Origin: Phyllobacterium zundukense
GTDB taxonomy: Bacteria; Pseudomonadota; Alphaproteobacteria; Rhizobiales; Rhizobiaceae
Direction: 5' to 3'
Assembly (NCBI RefSeq): GCF_025452195.1
Contig: NZ_CP104973.1
Coordinates: 3,331,001 to 3,395,000 of the forward strand
Length of the DNA: 64,000 nt
In this document: positions 1 through 8,257 of the stretch, piece after piece
How positions within the stretch are numbered: position 1 is the first letter of the stretch
How the letters are laid out: each line of letters opens with the position of its first letter
The notes under the pieces: model-generated
Seen by the model: the letters and a program-made list of their open reading frames with translations, nothing else
What the model was told of the DNA's origin: nothing
The model's database searches: none
Translations under genes and position numbers: made by a program

Positions 1-762
1 GCGATCGTCAATCGACAGAAGAGAGCCGGAGGCTATCGCCAAAAGTGCGTCGTGCGCTTCATAATCAGCACTTTTGGAAAAAAACACGTCGTTCGTCGCG
101 ACGAGCGGCAGTTCCAGTTCGTAGGCAAGTTCGACTTGCGCTGCTTCCAACGCGCGATCGTAACCGCGATGACGCTGGAGTTCGACATAGACTCGATCAC
201 CGAACAGCGATTTCAAATAGTTCAGCCGCTGCCGCGCACGATCAATCCGATCGTCCTTGATCGACTTGGCGATCGGGCCTTCGGGACCGCCGGACAACGC
301 GATGATACCGTCCGCACGACCTTTCAGCCATGCCGAAGTGATATGCACGGGATCGCCCGCTGGGGTTTCCAGGTACGCACGGCTGACGAGACGCACGAGA
401 TTTGCATAACCTGCCTCGGTGGCCGCAAGGAGGACGAGCGGCGCCAGTCCTAGCGCTTCGCGCCTGTTGGCGCTGCGGCTTTCCTCTGCCTGGTCGTGAA
501 AGGCGATATCAAGCTGACAGCCAATAATGGGTTGCAGACCTGCCTTCGAGCCCTTCTGGGCAAACTCAAGCGCCCCAAAAAGATTGTTCGTATCGGTAAT
601 CGCGATCGCCGGCGCCTTGTTGGCAACGGCAAGATCAATGACTTTTGGAACCTGCAGGGCGCCTTCAAGCAAGGAATACGCAGAATGGACTCTAAGGTGC
701 ACGAAGCGCAGCGCCTGTTTGCTCGCGGCGCTTAGACTGCTGTTTATCTGACCATCTGCCAA
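1..762 (-). CDS. dnaE: DNA polymerase III alpha subunit, N-terminal part (3' end off window)
   Basis: Catalytic subunit of the replicative DNA polymerase; only the first 254 codons are inside the window. The protein opens with the PHP (polymerase and histidinol phosphatase) domain, recognisable from HLRVHSAYSLLEG at about residues 22-34, AITDTNNLFGALEF and VATNDVFF. I chose a TTG start at 762. It is directly preceded by an in-frame TAA, has GGAG nine bases upstream, and lies ahead of the conserved start of the PHP domain. A GTG 20 codons further in is the only other early start and would cut into the domain. The gene follows lolD on the same strand after a 377-bp gap, so it probably has its own promoter. 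Family identity is firm; the start codon is somewhat less so. Confidence 0.93.
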   Translation of the reverse strand, partial: MADGQINSSLSAASKQALRFVHLRVHSAYSLLEGALQVPKVIDLAVANKAPAIAITDTNNLFGALEFAQKGSKAGLQPIIGCQLDIAFHDQAEESRSANRREALGLAPLVLLAATEAGYANLVRLVSRAYLETPAGDPVHITSAWLKGRADGIIALSGGPEGPIAKSIKDDRIDRARQRLNYLKSLFGDRVYVELQRHRGYDRALEAAQVELAYELELPLVATNDVFFSKSADYEAHDALLAIASGSLLSIDDR

Positions 763-1139
763 TTATTCTGTCTCCGAAAACCTGAACGGAGAAGTTGATT
801 CACCGCGCCGGTATAGTCCGACATGCGCGATGAAGTGTCCACCTGATTTGAGGATTTCGCCTGCTTCAGCAGTGGACAGAAATGGGATCGCAGGATCTCC
901 AATCTCAGCGATCCCTGATCTATCAGATTGCGCTGACCCACATTGCAAACGTCGCTATGAACAGGCTGACTGTAACGAATGACATAACATCCTGGAAAAG
1001 TTCGCTCATCGGTAAAACCCTTCTTCGTTGTCTGTATGTATGTCTTTTGTTCTTTTTTTGTTCCAAAGTCAAGCACACCAAATCGCCTATTAGCGCTATG
1101 GTTTTCGAAATATTAATGGAAGGTAAAAGCGTCGCGCGA
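763..1139. other. Intergenic region between dnaE and lolD
   Basis: This 377-bp stretch precedes dnaE on the minus strand and must hold its promoter. No convincing -35/-10 pair, intrinsic terminator or conserved small gene was found. It is richer in A and T around 1030-1120 than its neighbours. A 110-codon minus-strand reading frame crosses it into dnaE but has no family resemblance and is judged spurious. Confidence 0.5.
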
Positions 1140-1823
1140 TCAGAGGTTGGTGATTTTGCCGTCCTTGAGCGTCACCCGCCTGTCCATGCGGCGTGCCAAC
1201 TCAAAATTATGTGTGGCTATCATGGCTGACAGTCCCGACTGTCTAACAAGTGCTTCAAGTGCTTCGAACACATAAGAAGATGTCACCGGATCAAGATTGC
1301 CTGTCGGTTCGTCAGCGAGGAGCACCAAGGGTGCGTTCGCCACAGCACGGGCAATAGCCACGCGCTGCTGCTCGCCGCCGGAGAGTTCGCTGGGGCGGTG
1401 TGAGGCACGCGCGCCAACCTTCATATAATCGAGTAGCTGCTGGGCCCGCTCGGACGCCACAGCCGGCTTCATTCCACGAATCAACTGCGGCATCATAACG
1501 TTTTCGAGTGCCGTAAATTCGGGCAGAAGGTGATGGAACTGATAGACGAAGCCGATATCGTTGCGACGGATTGCGGTGCGTTCTTCATCGGAAAGCGAAC
1601 CACAGGACCTGCCATCGAGAATGACATCGCCGCTGTCTGGCCGCTCCAGCAATCCAGCTGTATGAAGCAACGTCGATTTGCCGGCCCCGGAAGGCGCGAC
1701 AAGCGCCACCATCTCGCCTTTGCCAAGCGAAAAGCTGGCGTCGTTGAGAATGACCAACTCACGGCCAATCTCATCATAACGGCGGCCGACATTCATCAGC
1801 TGCAAAATTGGCCCTGCCACCAT
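1140..1823 (-). CDS. lolD: Lipoprotein-releasing ABC transporter ATP-binding protein LolD
   Basis: ATPase of the Lol system, which extracts mature lipoproteins from the inner membrane for delivery to the outer membrane. At 227 aa it has normal length. Visible motifs: Walker [10 protein letters not shown] (43-51), Q-loop Q95, signature ELSGGEQQR (146-154), Walker B LVLLADEP (166-173) and switch histidine H205. The first Walker A residue is Ala where most ABC ATPases have Gly; the P-loop Gly-Lys-Ser is intact, and my recollection is that this substitution is common in rhizobial LolD. It begins one base after the permease gene stop, so the two are co-transcribed and probably translationally coupled. 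The LolD assignment rests on this pairing as well as on the sequence. Confidence 0.93.
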   Translation of the reverse strand: MVAGPILQLMNVGRRYDEIGRELVILNDASFSLGKGEMVALVAPSGAGKSTLLHTAGLLERPDSGDVILDGRSCGSLSDEERTAIRRNDIGFVYQFHHLLPEFTALENVMMPQLIRGMKPAVASERAQQLLDYMKVGARASHRPSELSGGEQQRVAIARAVANAPLVLLADEPTGNLDPVTSSYVFEALEALVRQSGLSAMIATHNFELARRMDRRVTLKDGKITNL

Positions 1824-1824
1824 G

Positions 1825-3111
1825 TTATTCGTACCTCAAGGCTTCAACGGGATCGAGCTTGGCTGCGCGCCATGCCGGAAACAGCGTTGCCAGAAATGAC
1901 AGGACCAATGCCATCAGAATGACCGAGAAGGTCTCGTTGAAATCCATTTTGGCGGGCAAGGTGCTCAAGAAATAGAGTTCAGGATTGAACAGCGTGGTTC
2001 CGGAAATCCAGGAAAAGAATTCTCTGATTCGTTCGACGTTGAGACATACAACGACACCAAGAACCACACCTGCAATCGTTCCGGTCACACCGATCGCAGC
2101 ACCCGTCATAAGAAAGATGCGCAAGATCGAATTTCGCGTCGCCCCCATGGTCCGAAGGATGGCAATGTCATGCCCCTTATCCTTCACCAGCATTATCAGT
2201 CCCGAGATGATATTGAGAGCCGCGACGAGAACGATCAGCGTCAGAATCATGAACATGACATTACGCTCAACCTGAAGGGCGGAAAAGAACGTCTGATTGC
2301 GCTGACGCCAGTCGGTAAGCATGATCGACCGCTGTGCCGCATCCTCGATCGGCTTCTTCAATGCATCGATATTGTCCGGATTATCGGCGAATATCTCGAT
2401 CGATTGAACCTTGTTTTCCTGGTTGAAATACAGCTGCGATTCATCGAGCGGCATAAGTACAATCGATGCGTCATACTCGGACATGCCGATCTCGAATATA
2501 GCTGTAACCGGATAGGATTTGACACGCGGAGCCATGCCAAGCGGCGTCACATCCCCATCCGGAGATATCAGGGTAAGTTTATCACCGAGACCGAGACCCA
2601 TATTTTCGGCCATACGCGTCCCGATAGCGACGCCGCCAGCCGTGTTGAATCCCTGAAACGTACCCTGGCGCACGTTTTTGGAAACAAGCTGAAGTTTGGC
2701 GATATCTTCCTCGCGCAAGCCGCGCACCAAGGCGCCAGCCCCTGCCCCGACATTACCTTTGGCCAGCACCTGACCCTCGACAACCGGAATGGCAAAGGAG
2801 ACGCCGGGAACAGCGTCGACGCGCTTGATGACCGCATCGTAATCGTCGAAAGGCCGATCCATCGGCTGCATGATAACATGGCCATTGATGCCGAGGATGC
2901 GCGTCAAGAGTTCAGCACGAAAGCCATTCATCACTGCCATAACAATGATCAACGTCGCGACACCGAGCATGATCCCGGTAAAAGAGAACCCGGCAATCAC
3001 GGAAATGAACGTTTCCTTGCGCCGGGCGCGCAAATAGCGCCAGGCGATCATACGTTCATAGGCTGAGAACGGCTTGGAACCGTTCGGCGCGGTGACTGCC
3101 TTTTCGCTCAT
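1825..3111 (-). CDS. lolC: LolC/LolE-family lipoprotein-releasing permease
   Basis: Inner-membrane permease partner of LolD; 428 aa, typical of the family. Layout: a short cytoplasmic N-terminus with the conserved AWRYLRARR motif near residue 24, a first transmembrane segment at about 38-60, a large periplasmic domain, then three transmembrane segments in the C-terminal FtsX domain (about 285-420), ending in the conserved [13 protein letters not shown]. Alphaproteobacteria usually have one such permease doing the work of LolC and LolE, and only one is present here, so a homodimer is likely (inference). Its ATG overlaps the proS stop by four bases, making proS-lolC-lolD one unit. LolC versus LolE naming is arbitrary. 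Confidence 0.92.
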   Translation of the reverse strand: MSEKAVTAPNGSKPFSAYERMIAWRYLRARRKETFISVIAGFSFTGIMLGVATLIIVMAVMNGFRAELLTRILGINGHVIMQPMDRPFDDYDAVIKRVDAVPGVSFAIPVVEGQVLAKGNVGAGAGALVRGLREEDIAKLQLVSKNVRQGTFQGFNTAGGVAIGTRMAENMGLGLGDKLTLISPDGDVTPLGMAPRVKSYPVTAIFEIGMSEYDASIVLMPLDESQLYFNQENKVQSIEIFADNPDNIDALKKPIEDAAQRSIMLTDWRQRNQTFFSALQVERNVMFMILTLIVLVAALNIISGLIMLVKDKGHDIAILRTMGATRNSILRIFLMTGAAIGVTGTIAGVVLGVVVCLNVERIREFFSWISGTTLFNPELYFLSTLPAKMDFNETFSVILMALVLSFLATLFPAWRAAKLDPVEALRYE

Positions 3112-4448
3112 AAAATTCCTGCCTGAACGCCCGCGAGCTTGTTGAGCGCAGCTTCGACACTCAAAGTCTCGCGCTCGCCGGTTGCACGGTCCTTGATCTC
3201 GACTTCGCCGGCCGCAACGCCGCGCGGGCCGACTATGACCTGTGTGGGGAGACCGATCAGATCCATGGTGGCGAATTTGGCACCCGGGCGATCATCTGTA
3301 TCGTCAAGCAGAGGTTCAAGGCCGGCATTGGTCAACGCATCATACAATTTAGCCGAAACAGCGTCGCAGGCTGCATCGCCAGGTTTCATGTTCACGATGC
3401 CTGCACCGAATGGCGCAACGGCTTTCGGCCATATAATGCCGTTCTCGTCATGCGACGCTTCGATGATTGCAGCGACTACACGTGACGGCCCGATACCGTA
3501 GGAGCCCATTGAAACCGGATAGTCCTTGCCATCGGGTCCGGTTACTTTGGCGCCCATTGGCTCGGAATACTTTGTTCCAAAGTGGAAAATGTGGCCCACT
3601 TCGATACCGCGAGCAGCGAGTTGCTCCGAAGCACCGACCTTTTCCCATGCCGCCTCATCATGCATTTCGTCGGTGGCAGCATAAGGCGTGGTCCAACGCT
3701 TAACGATATCAGCAATCTGTGCATCATCATTAAAGTCGGTATCGGGACCGGGCACGGGCAAATCGAGATAGGCGCGATCGCAGAATACCTGGCTCTCTCC
3801 TGTATCGGCGAGGATAATGAATTCGTGGCTGAGGTCGCCGCCGATCGGACCCGTATCGGCCCGCATGGGAATGACTTTGATACCCAATCGCGAAAACGTG
3901 CGCAGATAGGCAACGAACATACGATTATATGCCGCTTTCGCGCCCTCAAAATCCAGATCAAAGGAATAGGCATCCTTCATCAGGAATTCGCGCGACCGCA
4001 TGACCCCGAAACGCGGGCGGCGCTCATCGCGAAACTTCCACTGGATATGATAAAGATTGAGCGGCAAGTCTTTGTAAGATCTGACATAGGCGCGGAAAAT
4101 CTCGGTGATCATTTCCTCATTCGTCGGACCAAAGAGCATGTCGCGATCACCACGATCCTTGATGCGCAACATCTCGTCGCCATACGCGTCATAACGCCCG
4201 CTTTCGCGCCAAAGATCAGCAGACTGGATTGTCGGCATGAGGAGTTCGATTGCACCGGAACGATTCTGCTCCTCGCGAACAATAGCGCTCACCTTGTTCA
4301 GAACCCGCAGACCTGCCGGCAACCAGGCATAGATACCCGCCGATTCCTGGCGTATCAGACCTGCACGCAACATCAGGCGGTGGGAGACGATTTCCGCCTC
4401 CTTGGGGTTTTCTTTCAGGATGGGTAAAAGGTAACGGGAAAGCCGCAT
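3108..4448 (-). CDS. proS: Prolyl-tRNA synthetase, short alphaproteobacterial type
   Basis: Class II aminoacyl-tRNA synthetase that charges tRNA-Pro. It is 446 aa, against about 570 for the E. coli enzyme. The shorter length fits loss of the editing insertion (INS domain) between motifs 2 and 3, which is known for the alphaproteobacterial ProS group. Motif 2 is visible as [17 protein letters not shown] (139-155), motif 3 as GSYGIGPSR, and the anticodon-binding domain forms the C-terminus. Without INS, Ala-tRNA-Pro editing would need a free-standing deacylase elsewhere in the genome (inference). First gene of the proS-lolC-lolD unit, with about 580 bp of non-coding DNA upstream. Confidence 0.96.
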   Translation of the reverse strand: MRLSRYLLPILKENPKEAEIVSHRLMLRAGLIRQESAGIYAWLPAGLRVLNKVSAIVREEQNRSGAIELLMPTIQSADLWRESGRYDAYGDEMLRIKDRGDRDMLFGPTNEEMITEIFRAYVRSYKDLPLNLYHIQWKFRDERRPRFGVMRSREFLMKDAYSFDLDFEGAKAAYNRMFVAYLRTFSRLGIKVIPMRADTGPIGGDLSHEFIILADTGESQVFCDRAYLDLPVPGPDTDFNDDAQIADIVKRWTTPYAATDEMHDEAAWEKVGASEQLAARGIEVGHIFHFGTKYSEPMGAKVTGPDGKDYPVSMGSYGIGPSRVVAAIIEASHDENGIIWPKAVAPFGAGIVNMKPGDAACDAVSAKLYDALTNAGLEPLLDDTDDRPGAKFATMDLIGLPTQVIVGPRGVAAGEVEIKDRATGERETLSVEAALNKLAGVQAGIL

Positions 4449-4640
4449 GGAGAATCACCAAATTGAACATCGCCTGAGTGCTTTAAGAATCAGGCAAAAC
4501 CAAGTGCAAAGTGATGTTTCTTTACCGGCTTCCCGGTGGATTGGGAACCCGTAACGCCAAATGAAACGGGCAGGTATTTATAAGAGATTCACTGCCTTGC
4601 CGGATTTGTAAGCAAAAAATGACAAGAACGAATATTTTTC

Positions 4641-4668
4641 GTGACATTTCGCAGGCAGTCCGCTATTT
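4641..4668 (+). promoter_or_regulatory. Candidate sigma-70-type promoter of the small RNA
   Basis: GTGACA (4641-4646) and CTATTT (4663-4668) are separated by 16 bp, close to the alphaproteobacterial housekeeping consensus (TTGAC, N16-18, CTATAT-like). It points at the structured, terminator-bounded segment just downstream. Confidence 0.5.
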
Positions 4669-4671
4669 TTT

Positions 4672-4826
4672 TAATCATAAGGAGAAAGTAAGAATATTTC
4701 TGCTTTCCTACGCGGTCAAAGTCTTGGGAGGATGTGACCTAGGCGCGGTTTTCCGCAGCCGCCACGCAAGTGGATTTGGTCAGACGCGATCTTTAAAATG
4801 CAAGGTGAAAGCCTTGCATTTTTTTT
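4672..4826 (+). ncRNA. Candidate trans-acting small RNA (about 155 nt)
   Basis: A promoter-like sequence is followed by a compact series of hairpins and an intrinsic terminator, with no plus-strand gene for over 20 kb downstream. Hairpin 1 pairs CCTA..GGTCA (4707-4718, three-base bulge) with TGACCTAGG (4735-4743) and displays GGGAGGA in its loop. Hairpin 2 is GCGG-TTTT-CCGC (4745-4756). Hairpin 3 is CCAC-GCAA-GTGG (4762-4773), with a GNRA tetraloop. A perfect 11-bp terminator follows. The purine-rich loop could pair with a pyrimidine-rich target, but no target can be named. It may match one of the known rhizobial alpha-r sRNA families; I cannot tell which. Ends are estimated. Confidence 0.6.
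4795..4826 (+). terminator. Intrinsic terminator of the candidate small RNA
   Basis: Perfect 11-bp stem AAAATGCAAGG / CCTTGCATTTT (4795-4805 and 4812-4822) with a six-base loop, running into a T tract to 4826. Confidence 0.85.
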
Positions 4827-4977
4827 GTCTGATTTTGTCGAATCAATACGTTGCTGTATTTTCTTGAAGTAACTTATCACTCGCCTCTTGGCGCTTCAGC
4901 TTCCAACACTGCATTGTAAATAAAATAGCGGCAGGAACGATGTGAGAGATTACTGGCGCGCGCCGTATCCAATTTCA

Positions 4978-4999
4978 TTAGCAAGCTAATCTGATTTTT
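4978..4999 (+). terminator. Possible weak terminator hairpin
   Basis: ATTAGC-AA-GCTAAT (4978-4991) is followed on the plus strand by CTGATTTTTTT. No T tract follows it on the minus strand, so it is a poor terminator for the DUF1467 transcript. The source of a plus-strand transcript here is unclear. Confidence 0.3.
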
Positions 5000-5029
5000 T
5001 TCGTGGCGGGTAATTCTAGCGGGCGAAAT

Positions 5030-5299
5030 TCAGTCCAGTTGCGGAAAAAAAACTGGCAGATCGTTTACTCCGTAACCCAGGATCTCATTCACCACATAGA
5101 AGATGGCAAATATGATTGTAGACACAATCGTCGTCAGCAGGAAAACCCGGCCCATGCGGTGCTTGTGCGGTGCGCTCGGCGTTGTTCCCAGTGTCACATC
5201 GTCTTCGTCTGCCTGCGTGCGAAGGCCAATTGGCAGCATTGTGAAAAGTGTGAGCCACCAAAATATGAAATACACCGCCATTGCGGTCGCGATTGGCAT
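5030..5299 (-). CDS. DUF1467 family small membrane protein
   Basis: 89 aa with two predicted transmembrane segments, about 5-25 and 52-73, joined by an acidic cytoplasmic or periplasmic loop containing ADEDDVTLGTTPSAP. This matches the DUF1467 family, found almost only in alphaproteobacteria and of unknown function. It starts two bases after the mce stop and is therefore the last gene of the nuo-birA-rnj-mce run. The constant association with these genes suggests a membrane-associated housekeeping role, but nothing in the sequence identifies one. Confidence 0.85.
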   Translation of the reverse strand: MPIATAMAVYFIFWWLTLFTMLPIGLRTQADEDDVTLGTTPSAPHKHRMGRVFLLTTIVSTIIFAIFYVVNEILGYGVNDLPVFFPQLD

Positions 5300-5301
5300 T
5301 C

Positions 5302-5706
5302 TTATTCTTGCTCCAGTTCAATCAGCGTCCCGTTAAAATCCTTCGGGTGAAGAAAAATAACGGGCTTGCCGTGCGCGCCGATCTTCGGCTCACCATCACC
5401 GAGAATGCGCGCACCCTGCTTTTTTAGCCGATCGCGCGCAGCGTGGATATCGGGCACTTCGTAGCAGACATGGTGCATACCGCCTGAGGGGTTTTTGGCC
5501 AGAAATGCGGCAATAGGCGAGTCCGCACCCAAAGGTTCCAGCAATTCGATCTTGGTATTGCCAACATCGATGAAGACGACGGTGACGCCATGTTCCGGCA
5601 AAGCCTGCGGCTGCGTCAGTTTTGCGCCAAGTGTATCGCGATAAATCACGGACGCTGCCTCCAAATCAGGCACGGCGATCGCGACGTGATTGAGACGTCC
5701 GAGCAT
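5302..5706 (-). CDS. mce: Methylmalonyl-CoA epimerase
   Basis: Interconverts (2R)- and (2S)-methylmalonyl-CoA in propionyl-CoA breakdown or in the ethylmalonyl-CoA-linked route to succinyl-CoA. At 134 aa it has standard length. It is a vicinal-oxygen-chelate fold protein with two beta-alpha-beta modules. Expected metal ligands are present: H7 in LNHVAIAV, the histidine of GGMHHVCYEV, and the glutamate of GTLIELEQE at the C-terminus. It sits ten bases after rnj and two before the DUF1467 gene, in a conserved rhizobial arrangement. A different VOC-family activity is possible but less likely. Confidence 0.9.
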   Translation of the reverse strand: MLGRLNHVAIAVPDLEAASVIYRDTLGAKLTQPQALPEHGVTVVFIDVGNTKIELLEPLGADSPIAAFLAKNPSGGMHHVCYEVPDIHAARDRLKKQGARILGDGEPKIGAHGKPVIFLHPKDFNGTLIELEQE

Positions 5707-5716
5707 GGGCGTTTCC

Positions 5717-7390
5717 TTATGGGCGGGTCACGAAAACCGTAACCACCGGCTTTTTACCCCAGACCTCATTGGCCGCGGCACGAACTGCCCTGCGCACTGC
5801 TTCGCGTACCATGGCAATATCCTTGCGTTTTTCGCGGGGAATACTTTGGACCGCACTCACCGCCGCATCGTACAGCAGATCCTCGAGCAGCTCACCTTCG
5901 GCGTCATTTTCCGGAAGCCCGATCGGAACGATTTCAGGGTCTTCCATGATATTAAATTTCTCGTCAAGCAGCATCGAAACCGCAACATGCCCGACATAGG
6001 AAAGCTTGCGGCGATCGACGATACCAACTTCTTCCTCGTCACCAATCAGCTTGCCGTCCTTGTACCAACGGCCAATCGGAGCTTGATCAATGATTTCCGC
6101 CCTACCCGGCGCAAGTCGCAGTACGTCACCATTACGCACCTGTGGCACTTCCGGAATTCCCGCCATCGCCGCCAGCGAACCCTGTCCGACCAGATGCGCG
6201 GCCTCGCCGTGCACAGGTACGAGGATGCGCGGACGCACCCACTCGTACATGCGCTTCAATTCATTGCGGCGCGGATGCCCGGAGACGTGCACCAATTGAT
6301 CGCCATCGGAAATGATGTGGATGCCCTGCTCGATCAACAAGTTTTTCGTGTCGATGATTGGCTTTTCGTTGCCGGGAATCGGGCGCGAAGAATAGATCAC
6401 CGTATCGCCCGCCGATAATGCAACATTGCGCATTTCGTCGCGCGCAAGCTTGGCAAGCGCCGCGCGTGGCTCGCCTTGGCTGCCAGTCAAGACGATCACC
6501 ATGTTTTCGCGCGGTATATAGCCGTAGTCATCTTCGGACAGGAATTCGGGGACTCCATCGAGATAGCCAAGCTCGCTCGCCACATCGATCATGCGCTTCA
6601 TCGACCGGCCAAGAACCAGGGTTTGCCTGCCGGCGTCGCGCGCTGCCAAAGCTATCGAGCGAATGCGCCCGACATTCGATGAGAAAGTCGTTACCGCAAC
6701 GCGGCCGCGGGCATTTTCTATGATCTCGCGCAGGCTTTCGCCGACTTCCCGCTCGGACGGCGACTCACCATCGCGCAAAGCATTGGTGGAATCGCACATC
6801 AACGCCAGCACGCCCTCGTCGCCGAGTGCGCGAAATCGGGCTCCATTGATGAGTGGTCCGAGCGATGGTTCCGGATCCATCTTCCAGTCGCCCGTGTGAA
6901 TGACAGTACCCAACGGTGTCTTGATCGCCAGCGAAACCGGTTCGGGAATCGAATGGGTAACGGCGATGGCTTCGAACTCGAATGGCCCCACGTTAAACGT
7001 CTCACCTGCACGGTAGATCGTTACAGGAATATTCGGCGCTCCGGGTTCCGACTGGCGCTTGGCAGCAAGCAGACCTGCCGCGAAGGGCGTCGCATAAACA
7101 GGAACGTTCAGTAAGGGCCAAAGGTCAAGCAACGCGCCGTAATGATCCTCGTGGGCATGCGTTATGACGATGCCCTTGAGATTGTGGCGTTCCGCTTGCA
7201 GGAAACGAATATCCGGCAACACCAGATCAGCGCCTGGAAGATCCGGGCCGGCAAAGCTCACCCCCATATCGACCACAACCCATTCGCGTTTATGCGCAGG
7301 ACCATAGCCATACATGGCCAGGTTCATCCCGATCTCGCCGACACCACCTAGGGGCAGGAAAACAAGTTCTGCTTGGTCGGAACTAGCCAT
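5717..7390 (-). CDS. rnj: Ribonuclease J
   Basis: 557-aa beta-CASP metallo-beta-lactamase ribonuclease with 5'-to-3' exonuclease and endonuclease activity, used in rRNA maturation and mRNA turnover. The zinc motif HAHEDH is at 78-83; further ligands lie in the conserved VTHSIPEP and HTGDWKMD stretches; the beta-CASP region carries LTGSQGEPRAAL and the HVSGHP motif. Alphaproteobacteria typically have RNase J alongside RNase E. The gene begins 20 bases after birA in the nuo transcription unit. The start MASSDQAEL directly precedes the conserved FLPLGGVGEIGMN. Confidence 0.96.
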   Translation of the reverse strand: MASSDQAELVFLPLGGVGEIGMNLAMYGYGPAHKREWVVVDMGVSFAGPDLPGADLVLPDIRFLQAERHNLKGIVITHAHEDHYGALLDLWPLLNVPVYATPFAAGLLAAKRQSEPGAPNIPVTIYRAGETFNVGPFEFEAIAVTHSIPEPVSLAIKTPLGTVIHTGDWKMDPEPSLGPLINGARFRALGDEGVLALMCDSTNALRDGESPSEREVGESLREIIENARGRVAVTTFSSNVGRIRSIALAARDAGRQTLVLGRSMKRMIDVASELGYLDGVPEFLSEDDYGYIPRENMVIVLTGSQGEPRAALAKLARDEMRNVALSAGDTVIYSSRPIPGNEKPIIDTKNLLIEQGIHIISDGDQLVHVSGHPRRNELKRMYEWVRPRILVPVHGEAAHLVGQGSLAAMAGIPEVPQVRNGDVLRLAPGRAEIIDQAPIGRWYKDGKLIGDEEEVGIVDRRKLSYVGHVAVSMLLDEKFNIMEDPEIVPIGLPENDAEGELLEDLLYDAAVSAVQSIPREKRKDIAMVREAVRRAVRAAANEVWGKKPVVTVFVTRP

Positions 7391-7410
7391 TTATACTCCT
7401 AAACTAAAAT

Positions 7411-8250
7411 CTACTCAGCACGTGCCGACGCCACCGCACCAAAATGAACGTCGCCAGCGGCAATCTTTATCCGTTCGCCTTCATTGTCGCGAATGACAAA
7501 ACGGCAATCTTCATCGATAGTTTCGAATATACCACGCAGCACAGCTCCGTCGACTCGGACGGCAACTTCGCTACCCACGCCCGCCGCCCGTGCGAGCCAG
7601 CGCTTGCGAATCTCGGCTAGCCCTCGGCCTTCACGCCAGATCCTGCTGTTTTCTTCCCATGCATCTGACAAAGCCAGAAAAAGTGTTTCCGCGTCGCAAT
7701 TTGCGCCGAGCTTCATCAGCGAAGTGGCCGGGTAAGGAACATCATCAGGGTAGACGACTACATTGACACCGATACCAACAACGATCGCCAAACGATTGTC
7801 TGGCAGTTGTGTCGATTCCAAAAGAATGCCCGCAAGCTTTGCACCGTCTGCCAAAAGATCATTCGGCCATTTCAGCTCGACGCGCATAGGGGATTTGCCG
7901 CCCCGGCTATCTCCCGCTCCATCGATTCCTACTTTGAAGGCCGCCGCTGGACAAACAGCATCCAGGGCATCGGCGAGGGACAGCCCAGCGACGAAGCCAA
8001 GTGTGGCGGCGGTTTTCAGCTCGAAGTTTCCGGTCAAGAGCAGCGAAGCAGCGAGATTGCCATGCGAGGTTGTCCAGGCTCGGCCGCGTCGTCCACGACC
8101 GCTCTCCTGCTGTTTGGAGACGATCCAAAGTTTTCCGGGATCGCCCGCCTGCGCACGTTCCAATGCCACGGCGTTGGTTGAGCCGATCGTATCGAATGCC
8201 TCCAGCCGAAAGCCGTCTTGCTCTGCCAGAGGCGAAAGTGAGAATCCCAT
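7411..8250 (-). CDS. birA: Biotin--[acetyl-CoA carboxylase] ligase, monofunctional
   Basis: Attaches biotin to the carrier domain of biotin-dependent carboxylases. The 279-aa protein contains the biotin/lipoyl ligase domain, with GRGRRGRAW (51-59) forming the adenylate-binding loop and KWPNDL (127-132) the catalytic motif, plus the small C-terminal domain. There is no N-terminal helix-turn-helix, so unlike E. coli BirA it should not be a repressor. The frame is open much further upstream, but that extension only overlaps nuoN; the ATG at 8250 starts the conserved domain. It lies seven bases after nuoN. Placing it next to mce fits biotin-dependent propionyl-CoA metabolism (inference). Confidence 0.95.
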   Translation of the reverse strand: MGFSLSPLAEQDGFRLEAFDTIGSTNAVALERAQAGDPGKLWIVSKQQESGRGRRGRAWTTSHGNLAASLLLTGNFELKTAATLGFVAGLSLADALDAVCPAAAFKVGIDGAGDSRGGKSPMRVELKWPNDLLADGAKLAGILLESTQLPDNRLAIVVGIGVNVVVYPDDVPYPATSLMKLGANCDAETLFLALSDAWEENSRIWREGRGLAEIRKRWLARAAGVGSEVAVRVDGAVLRGIFETIDEDCRFVIRDNEGERIKIAAGDVHFGAVASARAE

Positions 8251-8257
8251 CGGGCTC

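Larger units (their letters stand above)
4449..5029. other. Intergenic region between proS and the DUF1467 gene
   Basis: Holds the proS promoter side (minus strand), the candidate small RNA described separately at about 4672-4826 (plus strand), and a second short hairpin at 4978-4991. No protein gene is supported: the 82-codon plus-strand frame at 4619-4867 overlaps the small RNA and ends beyond its terminator. Confidence 0.6.

Noticed and set aside
744..1076. 110-codon minus-strand frame reading into dnaE
   Set aside because: No family-like features, overlaps the N-terminus of dnaE in another frame and lies in the probable dnaE promoter region.
2170..3066. Long plus-strand frame antisense to lolC
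   Set aside because: Shadow of the permease gene; same applies to other long antisense frames over proS, nuoF, lon, clpX and mscS.
4619..4867. 82-codon plus-strand frame
   Set aside because: Overlaps the small RNA and runs through its terminator; no gene-like features.
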